Below, piece after piece: positions 36,607 through 44,424 of a stretch of DNA of 45,912 bases. Made by a program: the position numbers and the translations under genes. Position 1 is the first letter of the stretch. Each line of letters begins with the position of its first letter. The DNA lies in contig CAMDDZ010000043.1 in assembly GCA_945893145.1 (NCBI GenBank), forward strand, positions 1 to 45,912, in the 5' to 3' direction. The stretch comes from Rhodoplanes serenus (GTDB lineage Bacteria; Pseudomonadota; Alphaproteobacteria; Rhizobiales; Xanthobacteraceae). The notes below the pieces were generated by a model. The model was not told the DNA's origin, searched no databases, and saw nothing but the letters and a program-made list of their open reading frames with translations.

Positions 36607-37491
36607 ATGGCACGTAAAGTCATGATTTCCTGCGCGGTGACAGGCTCGGCGGATACGCCCGGCCGCAATCCTGCAGTGCCAGTGACGCCCGAGCAGATCG
36701 CGAACTCCTGCCTCGACGCAGCAAAGGCCGGCGCGGCCATCGTGCACATCCACGTGCGCGATCCGAAGACCACCAAGCCCAGCATGGACAAGGCGCTTTA
36801 TCGCGAAACCGTGGAGCGGATCCGGGCCAAGAACACCGACGTGCTGATCAACCTGACCACCGGTCCGGGCGCGCGGTTTTTCCACGATGAGAAGGACCCG
36901 TCGAAGCCCAGCGCGGACTCGCTGCTGCGCGGGCCGGCTGAGCGCGTACAGCACGTCATGGAGCTGAAACCCGACATCTGCAGCCTCGATATGGGCTCCC
37001 TCAACATGGGCGATCGCGTGTTCATCAACACGCCGTCGCATCTGAAGGCGATGGCGCTCGCCATCAAGGAGGCCGGCGTGACGCCGGAGCTCGAAGTGTT
37101 CGAGACCGGGCATCTTCTGCTTGCCAAGCGCTTCCTCGACGACGGCTACGTGAAAGGCCCCGGCATGTTCCAGATTTGCCTCGGCATCTCCTGGGGCCAG
37201 CCGGCGACACCGGAGGCGATGACCTATATGCGCAACCTGCTGCCGAAGGACGCGACCTGGTTTGCTTTCGGCATTTCGCTCTACCAGTTCCCGATGGTGG
37301 CGCAGACCGTGTTGCTCGGCGGCCATCCGCGTGTCGGGCTTGAGGACAACATCTATCTGGAAAAGGGCAAGCTCGCGCCGAGCAACGCGGCACTGGTCGA
37401 GAAGGCCGGCAAGATCATCCAGATTCTGGGCGATGAGATTGCGACGCCGGCCGACGCGCGGAAGATTTTGGCGATCGGCGCGAACGCGTAG
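36607..37491 (+). CDS. Beta-keto acid cleavage enzyme (BKACE family)
   Basis: 294-residue TIM-barrel zinc enzyme that condenses a beta-keto acid with acetyl-CoA and splits it into a CoA ester and acetoacetate; the founding member Kce acts on 3-keto-5-aminohexanoate in lysine fermentation. The zinc site H47-x-H49 is in AAIVHIHVRD. LINLTTGPGARF, LDMGSLNMGDRVFINTP, ELEVFETGHL and VGLEDNIYLEKGKLAPSNA are family blocks. The start MARKVMISCAVTG is preceded by GGGGAGA. The actual keto acid cannot be deduced. The gene is on the same strand as FkbM but separated in function; a repeat and the convergent FAH-family gene follow. Confidence 0.9.
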   Translation: MARKVMISCAVTGSADTPGRNPAVPVTPEQIANSCLDAAKAGAAIVHIHVRDPKTTKPSMDKALYRETVERIRAKNTDVLINLTTGPGARFFHDEKDPSKPSADSLLRGPAERVQHVMELKPDICSLDMGSLNMGDRVFINTPSHLKAMALAIKEAGVTPELEVFETGHLLLAKRFLDDGYVKGPGMFQICLGISWGQPATPEAMTYMRNLLPKDATWFAFGISLYQFPMVAQTVLLGGHPRVGLEDNIYLEKGKLAPSNAALVEKAGKIIQILGDEIATPADARKILAIGANA

Positions 37492-37496
37492 CGACA

Positions 37497-37563
37497 AATA
37501 GCGAATGGCGAGTAGCGAATAGTCGCCACTCGCCACACTATTCGCTATTCCCTACTCGCTATT
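37497..37563. repeat. Imperfect inverted repeat of the GCGAATAG type
   Basis: Two 26-bp arms, 37497-37522 and 37538-37563, are inverted copies matching at about 21 positions. Each is built from degenerate octamers such as GCGAATAG and GCGAGTAG. It lies between two convergent genes and could form a long hairpin serving both 3' ends. Repeats of this style are common between genes in Bradyrhizobium relatives (from memory). Confidence 0.7.
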
Positions 37564-37571
37564 CGCTTGTT

Positions 37572-38513
37572 TCACTTCGCTGCAGCCGGCGCGTATTTGC
37601 CGCCGGTCTGCGGCGTGTGCACGCCCTGCGCGCCGCTCTCCTTGTGCGCGAGCCGCGTGATCCGCGCCCAGGTGCGCTTGTGCTTGTCCTTGATCGTGAT
37701 GTGCAGCGTGCCGAGCCCTTCACAGGTCAGCTCGATCTTGTCGCCGTCCATGAACGGGTTGAGCCCGCGATGGTTGGTTCCGGTCGCCAGAATGTCGCCC
37801 GGCAGCAGCGTGTGGATCGAGGTCACCCACTCGATGCAGCGCGGAATCTTGTGCGCCATATCGTCGGTGTTGAAGTTCTGCATGACCTTGCCGTTGTTCT
37901 TCAGCGTGATCTGCATCTTGCCGACGTTCTTGATCTCGTCGGCGGTGACGATGTACGGCCCGATCGGCGCGAACGTGTCGCGCGACTTCATCTGGTAGAA
38001 CACGTTGGTCGGCGGCACCACGCCGCGCGCCGAACCGTCGATGAAGTTGGTGTAGCCGAACACGTATTTCATCGCGTCGGCCTGTTTCACGTGCGAGGCC
38101 TTCTTGCCGATCACGATTGCCAGCTCCGCCTCGCCCTCGAACACCGAAGCCGCCATGTCGGGCAGCACCATGGTGTCGCCTTCGCCGATGATCGAGCTCG
38201 GCGACTTCATGAAGGCATTGATCGGCGCGGGCTCCGGCAGCGTGCCGTCCTCCATGTAATTGACCGCCATGCAGATGATGTTTTCCGGCTTCGGCAGCGG
38301 CGGCCGCAGTTTGACCTTGGAGAGCGGCTTGCCCTTGCCCTTTTTGGCTTCGGCGGCGAGCTTGCTCTTCAGCTTGCCGAAATTCTCGATCACCCCGCGG
38401 ATTACGTCCTGCGGACCGAGCGCCTTGATGCCCTTGGTCACGGCCGAGACATCGACGATCTTGTCGCCGACCACAACGCCCAGTTTGTAATTGTCGAAAA
38501 ACGCAAGCTTCAT
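37572..38513 (-). CDS. Fumarylacetoacetate hydrolase family protein
   Basis: 313-residue FAH-fold enzyme. Family members are metal-dependent hydrolases, decarboxylases or hydratases acting on 2-oxo acids from aromatic or sugar breakdown. Metal-site acids are in ASVFEGEAELAIVIGK, and GYTNFIDGSARG replaces the usual NDxSARD, an odd variation next to the active site. GDILATGTNHRGLNPFMDGD is the C-terminal signature. The start MKLAFFDNYKLG is fixed by GGGAGG seven bases upstream; another ATG two codons earlier overlaps that site. An upstream tRNA-Asp terminator isolates it. Confidence 0.87.
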   Translation of the reverse strand: MKLAFFDNYKLGVVVGDKIVDVSAVTKGIKALGPQDVIRGVIENFGKLKSKLAAEAKKGKGKPLSKVKLRPPLPKPENIICMAVNYMEDGTLPEPAPINAFMKSPSSIIGEGDTMVLPDMAASVFEGEAELAIVIGKKASHVKQADAMKYVFGYTNFIDGSARGVVPPTNVFYQMKSRDTFAPIGPYIVTADEIKNVGKMQITLKNNGKVMQNFNTDDMAHKIPRCIEWVTSIHTLLPGDILATGTNHRGLNPFMDGDKIELTCEGLGTLHITIKDKHKRTWARITRLAHKESGAQGVHTPQTGGKYAPAAAK

Positions 38514-38542
38514 AGACATCCTCCCGATGAACGAAGTGCGTG

Positions 38543-38570
38543 ACCCTAGCACGATTGCCGGATCGTGAAG
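38543..38570 (-). promoter_or_regulatory. Candidate promoter of the FAH-family gene
   Basis: Minus-strand CTTCAC (38565-38570, one mismatch to the alphaproteobacterial CTTGAC) and TAGGGT (38543-38548) are 16 bp apart, with TGC just before the -10. By eye only. Confidence 0.35.
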
Positions 38571-38613
38571 CGCCTTGGTGGGGGGAAGTGGAAGGGCCGG
38601 CCGGGCCGGCAAC

Positions 38614-38645
38614 AGAAAACCCGCCTGGGCTTAAGCCGCGGCGGG
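38614..38645 (-). terminator. Terminator after tRNA-Asp
   Basis: On the minus strand CCCGCC and GGCGGG flank an inner GGCTTAAGCC palindrome, and the stem is followed by TTTTC. A second perfect hairpin (GCCGC-GAT-GCGGC with A/T flanks, 38649-38671) lies between it and the tRNA 3' end. Confidence 0.75.
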
Positions 38646-38672
38646 CTATTTTCGCCGCATCGCGGCGAAAAA

Positions 38673-38749
38673 TGGCGGGAGCGAAGGGACTCGAACCCTC
38701 GGCCTCTGCCGTGACAGGGCAGCGCTCTAACCAACTGAGCTACGCCCCC
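38673..38749 (-). tRNA. tRNA-Asp (anticodon GTC)
   Basis: 77-nt cloverleaf with encoded CCA. Acceptor GGGGGCG pairs with CGCTCCC (one G-T). The D-arm is GCTC/GAGC, the anticodon stem CTGCC/GGCAG with loop CTGTCAC gives GTC, and the T-arm has GGTTCGAGTCC. A frame reading SASAVTGQRSNQLS across it on the other strand is a known artefact of this tRNA. Confidence 0.98.
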
Positions 38750-38877
38750 GCGGGCGCTGGGAGGGACTTAGATGCCAGCCTCTCCCAAGTCAAGGAAACC
38801 GGGTCAAGGAATCCAAGTCGAGTAACCCAAGTCGGAACCCGCGTTAAGGAATCCAGCCAAGAATAGCGGGCCAGTGC

Positions 38878-39237
38878 TTAGCGCGGAGTCCAGCGCTCGC
38901 CGCCGATCTGCCGGCCGTCCGCATAGGTCCATACCCCGACCCAGCTTCCGTCTGCCTGCTGCGCATAAAGCGCGAGCCCGGTCTGGTTGCCGGAGCGATA
39001 CGACACTGCCAGGAAGTCCTTGGTGCCGATCCCAGTGCCGACGAAGGTCTGACCACTGATTTGCCACGTCACGCTGTAGGTGTCGCCGGTGCGTTGCACG
39101 TTAACGCTGCCGGAATAGGTGCTGGACTCCTTGCCCGGATTGTTACCGCTGACGCTGTAGCGTCCGACAGGATCGGCGAACGACACAACTGTGCTGAACA
39201 GAAGGGCGACGCAGACCGCTGCAAACCTGATGAACAT
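38878..39237 (-). CDS. Small secreted protein, 24 nt after tRNA-Val
   Basis: 119-residue exported protein of unknown function. The signal peptide MFIRFAAVCVALLFSTVVSFA is cleaved before DPVGRY. The mature part is beta-rich with regular glycines (RYSVSG, YSGSVNVQRTGDTYSVTWQISGQTFVGTGIG, LAVSYRSGNQTGLALYAQ), suggesting a small beta-barrel or sandwich as in several short alphaproteobacterial secreted proteins. GGGGAGA precedes the ATG. The start lies only 24 bases after the tRNA-Val 3' end with no terminator between, so it is most likely transcribed from the tRNA promoter and freed by tRNA processing. Confidence 0.8.
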   Translation of the reverse strand: MFIRFAAVCVALLFSTVVSFADPVGRYSVSGNNPGKESSTYSGSVNVQRTGDTYSVTWQISGQTFVGTGIGTKDFLAVSYRSGNQTGLALYAQQADGSWVGVWTYADGRQIGGERWTPR

Positions 39238-39261
39238 GTTTTGATCTCCCCTGATGAAGGC

Positions 39262-39337
39262 TGGTGGGCGGTGACGGGATCGAACCGCCGACAACCTCGG
39301 TGTAAACGAGGTGCTCTACCAGCTGAGCTAACCGCCC
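39262..39337 (-). tRNA. tRNA-Val (anticodon TAC)
   Basis: 76-nt cloverleaf with encoded CCA. Acceptor GGGCGGT pairs with ACCGCCC, the anticodon stem CCTCG/CGAGG with loop TTTACAC gives TAC, and the T-loop is GGTTCGATCC. It lies between hup and the small secreted-protein gene on the same strand. Confidence 0.98.
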
Positions 39338-39442
39338 GCGTGGGCTTTATCGCTCCGGTCCGTGGCGGCGGCAAGACCGGCTCTCGCCCTTTCACTCATG
39401 TGTCACGACACGCATGCATCCCAACACTTGCCCCAAACACAC

Positions 39443-39470
39443 GAGCGCCCCCGCAAATGCGGAGGCGCCC
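39443..39470 (-). terminator. Hairpin downstream of hup
   Basis: Twelve-base stem (with G-T pairs) around a four-base ATTT loop, followed on the minus strand by GTGTGTTTG. It lies 22 bp past the hup stop. The U-run is interrupted, so termination may be partial, which would let hup transcripts feed the tRNA-Val gene. Confidence 0.65.
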
Positions 39471-39492
39471 GTCGTCACAAAGCAATGAATCG

Positions 39493-39768
39493 TTACCGAT
39501 TGACGGCTTCCTTCAGCCCTTTGCCGGCGGAGAACCGCGGGCGCTTGGCGGCCTTGATCTTCACCGGTGCGCCGGTGCGCGGATCGCGGCCTTCGCGCGC
39601 TGCACGCTTGACGACCCTAAAATTACCGAACCCCATGATCTTGACTTCGCCGCCCTTCTTCAACGTCGACGTGATGGCGTCGAAGGTAGCATCAACGGCG
39701 GAAGCAGCCGCGGTCTTTGTCATCTGTGCCTTGTCGGCCACCGCAGCGATCAGCTCGTTCTTGGTCAT
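39493..39768 (-). CDS. hup: HU family DNA-binding protein
   Basis: 91-residue nucleoid protein that bends DNA as a dimer. The opening is MTKNELIAAVADKAQMTKTAA. GEVKIMGFGNFRVVKRAAREGRDPRTG contains the hinge and the beta arm with the intercalating proline (RNP/RDP-type tip), and KIKAAKRPRFSAGKGLKEAVN ends the fold. AAGGA precedes the ATG. It lies between lon and tRNA-Val, the usual Rhizobiales lon-hup order broken here by the 40-44 kb genes. Confidence 0.96.
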   Translation of the reverse strand: MTKNELIAAVADKAQMTKTAAASAVDATFDAITSTLKKGGEVKIMGFGNFRVVKRAAREGRDPRTGAPVKIKAAKRPRFSAGKGLKEAVNR

Positions 39769-40086
39769 ATGACCGATCCTTTCTTCGCTCGCTATCGAAT
39801 CAACGGCGCATTTGCCGTTGAGAACGCGGAGAATTGCTGAACCGCCTAGGATTGCAATGATTCGTTTGCGAAGAATTCAGGAATGACGCTGAGTCACAAA
39901 AACCGACCGCTCCAAAATGCAGATAACATCGGCATTCGCGCCAAAGGTTAACGGCTTGCCCTACAGCAGACGGCGCGGGAGAATCCCAACCGTGTCTTGA
40001 CCCGGCGGCGCGCTGATGACGCGTCAGTCGCTCGAATCAAACGCCGTCCACCGGCGGCGGTCTTTGGTATCGAACAGGAGCGACCC
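39769..40086. other. Divergent spacer between hup and an FAD monooxygenase gene
   Basis: About 320 bp with the hup leader and promoter (minus) and the start region of the plus-strand monooxygenase. An AACGGC/GCCGTT hairpin at 39802-39819 sits in the hup leader about 35 bases before its ATG. A weak minus-strand TTGTGA with an A/T-rich -10 is possible near 39860-39890. No gene is supported. Confidence 0.4.
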
Positions 40087-41319
40087 TTGGAACGACCCTT
40101 GGCGAAGCCGCGCGCGTTGATCATTGGCGGCTCGGTTGGCGGTCTGTTCGCCGCCAGCCTGCTGCGCAGCATCGGCTGGGACGTGCGGGTGTTCGAGCGC
40201 GCGGCCGGCGATCTCGGCGACCGTGGAGCCGGCATCGGCACGCGCGAAGAACTCTTTGCGGTGATGCGGCGTATCGGCTTACCGGTCGATGCATCGACCG
40301 GGGTCCAGGTCCAGGGGCGTGTCGCGCTCGACCGCGACGGCTCGGTCATGCACGAGCTTCCGGTCCGCGCGGTCACCAGCGCGTGGTCGCGCATCTGGCG
40401 GCCGCTGCGCCAGGCGCTATCGGACGATTGCTATCGCGGCGGAGCCACGCTGGCGCGGATCGAGCCGAATGCGCAATCGGTCGCCGCGATCTTCAGCGAT
40501 GGCTCGCGCGCCGAGGGTGACCTGCTGGTGGCCGCCGATGGGCTGCACTCGACCGCGCGGGCACAACTGCTGCCGGACTTGACGCCGCGCTACGCCGGAT
40601 ACGTGGCCTGGCGTGGCGTGGTCGAGGAGCGCGCCGTCGATCCCGCGATGCGCAACGTGATTTTCCATCACATGACCTTTGGGTTTTCTGACGGCGAACT
40701 GATGCTGTCGCTTCCCATGCCGGGACCGGACGACGGGCCGTACCGGGGCGAGCGGCGTTGCCATTTCGTGTGGTTCAGACCGGCGCCCGAGGCCGCGCTG
40801 GCGCAGCTCTGCACCGACGCCAGCGGCCGGCATCATGGCGTCTCGATCCCGCCGCCGCTCATTCGTCCGGAATTGATCGACGAGCTAAAGGCCGCGGCCG
40901 CCGTCGGGTTCGCTCCGCAGCTTGCCGCGCTGACCAGGGCCACCGCTCAGATCATCCTGCAACCGATCTTCGATCTGGAATCGCCGCGCATCGCATTCGG
41001 CCGCGTGGCACTGCTTGGGGACGCGGCCTTTGTGGCACGTCCCCATGTGGCGACCGGCGTGATGAAGGCCGCGCTCGATGCGCAGAGTCTTGCGGACGCG
41101 ATTGAGGCGAGTGGCGGCGATTGGGCCGCAGCCCTGCAGCGTTACGACCACGACCGGCGGCCGTTCGGGTCCTGGCTGGTGGAGCGCGGCCGCCACATCG
41201 GCGCGTCGATCATGGCAACTGAAGCCGACCAGCGGCAGCGCATTGAAACCATCATGCGCGAATACGGCGCGGCCGGCATGGTTCGCGAACAGCCCATCAC
41301 CGCACGCGGGCCGGGCTGA
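40087..41319 (+). CDS. FAD-dependent monooxygenase
   Basis: 410-residue class A flavoprotein related to 2,6-dihydroxypyridine and salicylate-type hydroxylases. FAD motifs are GGSVGG (14-19), VAADGLHSTARAQLLP and GRVALLGDAAFVARPHVATGV. The HHMTFGFSDGELMLSLPMPGP region and the VWFRPAP strand match the dihydroxypyridine hydroxylase subgroup. The TTG start at 40087 is chosen because AGGAG lies seven bases before it; a longer TTG-initiated frame adds 30 Arg-rich residues. It heads the aromatic gene group ending at mhpB and abuts the convergent Bug-protein gene with no gap. Confidence 0.83.
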   Translation: MERPLAKPRALIIGGSVGGLFAASLLRSIGWDVRVFERAAGDLGDRGAGIGTREELFAVMRRIGLPVDASTGVQVQGRVALDRDGSVMHELPVRAVTSAWSRIWRPLRQALSDDCYRGGATLARIEPNAQSVAAIFSDGSRAEGDLLVAADGLHSTARAQLLPDLTPRYAGYVAWRGVVEERAVDPAMRNVIFHHMTFGFSDGELMLSLPMPGPDDGPYRGERRCHFVWFRPAPEAALAQLCTDASGRHHGVSIPPPLIRPELIDELKAAAAVGFAPQLAALTRATAQIILQPIFDLESPRIAFGRVALLGDAAFVARPHVATGVMKAALDAQSLADAIEASGGDWAAALQRYDHDRRPFGSWLVERGRHIGASIMATEADQRQRIETIMREYGAAGMVREQPITARGPG

Positions 41320-42279
41320 CTACTTCTGCTTGAGGTCGAGCAGTTGGACGAGCTTGACCGTGTTGTCCCATTCGTCCGCCAGGAGCTTCGTCATCTCGTC
41401 CGGCGTGCTGGTCGCGATCGGCGTGCCGTTTTCCCTCAGACGGCGCACCAGCTCCGGATCGCGCGATGCCTTGATGAACTCCTCATTGAGGCGCTTGACG
41501 ATTGCGGGCGGGGTTCCGGCCGGCGCCGCAACAGCAAACCAGCTCGCGACCTTTTCCTTGTAGCCCAGCTCAGTCAGCGTCGGCACCTCGAGCATGCCCT
41601 CCCAGCGCTTGTCGGAGTCGATCGCGAGCGCCCGCAGCTTGTTGCTGGCGAACTGCGTCTTGGCGGCCGTGTACGAGGTCAGGGCGAAATCCACTCGCCC
41701 GGTAATCAGGTCCGTCATCATCGGACCGCCGCCACGATAGTGGACGAACTGCATCGGCGTATTGGTGGCGCGGCCCAGCACGGCGGCCAGCATATGCGAG
41801 GGCGTTCCCACCCCGGGCGAGCCGAACGACAGGCCGCCGGGCTTTTTCTTCCCGAACTCCCAGAGCTCCGCGAGGCTCTTGACGGGCAGATCGGTCGGCA
41901 CAGATATCAGGGTGGCGAGATTGAACAGCAGCGTCACCGGCGCAAAGCCCTTAAGCGGCTCGTAAGGCGCGCCGGCGGCCATGGCCGGAACGGCGACGTG
42001 CTGCGATCCGGAAAAGATCAGGACCGTGTAGCCGTCGGGCGCAGCATTCTGGACCGCGGCGGCTCCCACGGCGCCACCCGCCCCCTGACGGTTCTCGACC
42101 ACGACGCGCTGGCCCATGCCGCGCGACAGCGCGTCGGCATAGATGCGTGCCGTGATGTCCGTAATGCCTCCTGGCGCCAGACCGACCACAATGGTGATCG
42201 GCTTGCTCGGAAAATCCTCCGCGCGCGCCTGGGGCCACGCCATTGCGGCAGCTAGAACGAGTCCGACGATTGCACGCAT
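41320..42279 (-). CDS. Bug/TctC-family periplasmic solute-binding protein
   Basis: 319-residue exported binding protein. The signal peptide is MRAIVGLVLAAAMAWPQARA before EDFPSKPITIVV. Two ligand-pocket loops are visible: GLAPGGITDITARIYADAL and VHYRGGGPMMTDLITGRVDFAL. Bug proteins bind carboxylated ligands (aspartate, nicotinate, aromatic acids) and feed tripartite TctABC carriers or act as sensors. No tctA or tctB genes are in the window, so it is an orphan component here. It is divergent from the decarboxylase-like gene across a 130-bp spacer. GGGGAGG precedes the ATG. Confidence 0.9.
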   Translation of the reverse strand: MRAIVGLVLAAAMAWPQARAEDFPSKPITIVVGLAPGGITDITARIYADALSRGMGQRVVVENRQGAGGAVGAAAVQNAAPDGYTVLIFSGSQHVAVPAMAAGAPYEPLKGFAPVTLLFNLATLISVPTDLPVKSLAELWEFGKKKPGGLSFGSPGVGTPSHMLAAVLGRATNTPMQFVHYRGGGPMMTDLITGRVDFALTSYTAAKTQFASNKLRALAIDSDKRWEGMLEVPTLTELGYKEKVASWFAVAAPAGTPPAIVKRLNEEFIKASRDPELVRRLRENGTPIATSTPDEMTKLLADEWDNTVKLVQLLDLKQK

Positions 42280-42409
42280 GCCTGCCTCCCCGGTCGTAGT
42301 AGTTCGACCCGCACCCTAGCCTACCGGCTTGCAGGCCCCTGGCAAATCCGCGCGACGGTATGAAGCACCGAGGCACATCGCTATAGTTCTGGCGCTCGCG
42401 GGATAGTGC

Positions 42410-43405
42410 ATGAGCCGGCTGCCGATCACGATCGCGACCTGGGACTACGACCGCGTGCGCGCGCTGGTCGATGGCCGCGTTCGGGTCGAGGGCTGTGACG
42501 TCAATTACATCACGATGCCGGTCGAGGAATGCTTCGAGCGCGCCTATTTTCACGGCGAGTTCGAAGTGGCCGAGATCGGCTTCAGCCCCTACCTGATCGC
42601 GCTGTCGCGTGGCGCTCCGCCTTACGTGGCGGTGCCGGCGTTCCTGTCGCGCATGTTCCGCCATTCTTGCGTTTACATCCGAACCGACCGCGGCATTGCC
42701 GGGCCCACCGATCTCAAGGGCAAACGCATCGGCGTGCCCGAATACCAGATGTCGGCCGTGCTGTGGTTTCGCGGCGTGCTGCAAGACCAGCACGGGATTG
42801 CGGCGAAGGACATCAATTGGGTGCAGGGCGGGCTTGAGGTCCCGGGCCGCCGGGAGAAATTTCCGCTCAATTTGCCGCCGGGGTTTCCGCTCACGGCCGC
42901 TCCCGAAGGCCAATCGCTGTCGCGGATGCTGGCCGATGGCGCGCTCGATGCCGTAATGGCGGCGCGGCGGCCGTCGTGCTTCGTCGCCGGCCACCCGAAG
43001 GTCGCGCGGCTCTATCCGGACTATCGCACGGCCGAAGCGGAGTATTACCGGCGCACCGGGATATTCCCGATCATGCACGCGGTCGGCGTGCGCCGCGATG
43101 TGCTCGACCGGCACCCGTGGCTCGCTGCCAGCGTCTATAAAGCGTTCGTGCAAGCCAAGCGCCTGGCCGATGCTGAATTTTCCGAAACCACCGCGCTCAA
43201 AATCGGACTGCCCTGGGTGAATGCGGAATTCGACGCCACGCGCGAACTGATGGGCGACGACTTCTGGTCCTATGGCCTCAACCCGGCCAACCGCAAGACG
43301 CTCGAAGCCATGGCGCGCTATTCATTCGAGCAGGGCCTCGCGGTACGTTCACTGAGCGTCGACGAAATGTTCGCCCCCGGCGATTTTGCCGATGTCCGTG
43401 TCTAG
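42410..43405 (+). CDS. 4,5-dihydroxyphthalate decarboxylase-like protein
   Basis: 331-residue protein of the periplasmic-binding-protein-like fold used by 4,5-dihydroxyphthalate decarboxylase (Pht5). There is no signal peptide, so it is cytoplasmic and more likely an enzyme than a transporter part. Characteristic are the opening PITIATWDYDRVRALVDGRVRVEG, MPVEECFERAYFHGEFEVAEIGFSPYL, GIFPIMHAVGVRRDVLDRHPWLA and GDDFWSYGLNPANRKTLEAM. It lies nine bases before the ring-cleavage dioxygenase gene, so the two are co-transcribed, fitting decarboxylation to a catechol followed by ring opening. The actual substrate is unknown. Confidence 0.8.
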   Translation: MSRLPITIATWDYDRVRALVDGRVRVEGCDVNYITMPVEECFERAYFHGEFEVAEIGFSPYLIALSRGAPPYVAVPAFLSRMFRHSCVYIRTDRGIAGPTDLKGKRIGVPEYQMSAVLWFRGVLQDQHGIAAKDINWVQGGLEVPGRREKFPLNLPPGFPLTAAPEGQSLSRMLADGALDAVMAARRPSCFVAGHPKVARLYPDYRTAEAEYYRRTGIFPIMHAVGVRRDVLDRHPWLAASVYKAFVQAKRLADAEFSETTALKIGLPWVNAEFDATRELMGDDFWSYGLNPANRKTLEAMARYSFEQGLAVRSLSVDEMFAPGDFADVRV

Positions 43406-43414
43406 GAGGAGCCG

Positions 43415-44356
43415 ATGCCCGTCCAGCTGATCTGCTGCTCGCATAGTCCGCTGATGACGACCGGAATCGAGGAGTCCGAGCAAGGCGCGCAGGCGCAGTT
43501 CTTCCGCGAGCTCGACAGCTGTTCGGCGGCGCTGCACAAATTCAACCCCGACCTCGTCGTGGTGTTCGGGCCGGACCATTTCAACGGCTTTTTCTACGAG
43601 CTGATGCCGGCGTTCTGCATCGGCACCGCGGCCGAGGGCACCAAGGACTGGCATCTGGAGGGCGGCACGCTGAAGGTCCCGCGCGAACTGGCAGTGGCTT
43701 GCGTCCGGCACCTGCAATCGCGCGATTTCGATGTGGCGCTGTCGCACGCCATGAAGGTCGATCACGGCACCACCATCCCGCTCTACAAGCTCACCGGCGC
43801 GCTGGCGCGCTACAACGTGCTGCCGGTGTTCATCAATTGTGCCGCCGATCCCCGGCCCTCGTTCCGGCGGGTGCGCGCCTTCGGCGATGCGATCGGTGAA
43901 TTCCTGGCCGGACAAGATATGCGGATCACGCTCATTGGCTCCGGTGGCCTGTCGCATGACCCGCCCACCCCGCGCATCGACCACAGCGAGCCTGCCAAGA
44001 CGCAGCGGCTGGTCGATCGCGTGACGCCCACGCAGGCGGATCTCGACGCTCGCGAGAACCGCGTCATCGCGGCGGCGCGCGATCTTGTCGTTGGCAAAGG
44101 CCCCTGCTTGCCGCCAAGCGAGCAATGGGACCGCGATTTCCTGGCCAGCTTCACGGACGCGCGGCTTGAGGACTTCGACACCATCACCGACGCAGAGGTC
44201 GACCGCATTGCGGGCTTCGGCGCGCACGAGGTTCGCACCTGGGTGGCGGCCGGCGCCGCGGCGCGCCGGATGGGCAGCCCCCGCGCGGAACTGCGCTACT
44301 ACCACCTGGTGCCGGAGTGGATCACCGGCATGGGGATCGTGGCCGGGCAGACCTAA
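43415..44356 (+). CDS. mhpB: Class III extradiol dioxygenase (MhpB-like)
   Basis: 313-residue non-heme Fe(II) enzyme of the LigB superfamily that cleaves a catechol next to its hydroxyls. E. coli MhpB acts on 2,3-dihydroxyphenylpropionate, and the resemblance runs end to end: SHSPLM near H10, FGPDHFNGFFYELMPAFCIG (H55), KVDHGTT (H117) and GSGGLSHDPP (H181), the last two matching the catalytic pair H115/H179. EVRTWVAAGAA and YYHLVPEWITGMG close the protein. No mhpA, mhpC or mhpD is adjacent, so the natural substrate may differ. The terminator at 44380 follows. Confidence 0.9.
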   Translation: MPVQLICCSHSPLMTTGIEESEQGAQAQFFRELDSCSAALHKFNPDLVVVFGPDHFNGFFYELMPAFCIGTAAEGTKDWHLEGGTLKVPRELAVACVRHLQSRDFDVALSHAMKVDHGTTIPLYKLTGALARYNVLPVFINCAADPRPSFRRVRAFGDAIGEFLAGQDMRITLIGSGGLSHDPPTPRIDHSEPAKTQRLVDRVTPTQADLDARENRVIAAARDLVVGKGPCLPPSEQWDRDFLASFTDARLEDFDTITDAEVDRIAGFGAHEVRTWVAAGAAARRMGSPRAELRYYHLVPEWITGMGIVAGQT

Positions 44357-44377
44357 ACCTATCCTGCGCCAGAAATG

Positions 44378-44410
44378 AAAACGGCGGCCCGAAGGCCGCC
44401 GTTCTTGTTT
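44378..44410. terminator. Bidirectional terminator between mhpB and lon
   Basis: A perfect 10-bp stem AACGGCGGCC/GGCCGCCGTT with a CGAA loop (44380-44403). It is followed by CTTGTTT on the plus strand and by TTCATTTC after TTTT on the minus strand, so it can end both convergent transcripts. Confidence 0.85.
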
Positions 44411-44424
44411 GATGACTGCACCGT

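Noticed and set aside
38540..38866. Plus-strand open frame across tRNA-Asp
   Set aside because: Its SASAVTGQRSNQLS-like core is the translated complement of tRNA-Asp, a well-known spurious annotation.
42360..42400. TATAGT promoter for the decarboxylase-like gene
   Set aside because: The -10 is fair, but no acceptable -35 lies at 16-18 bp, so it was not listed as a feature.
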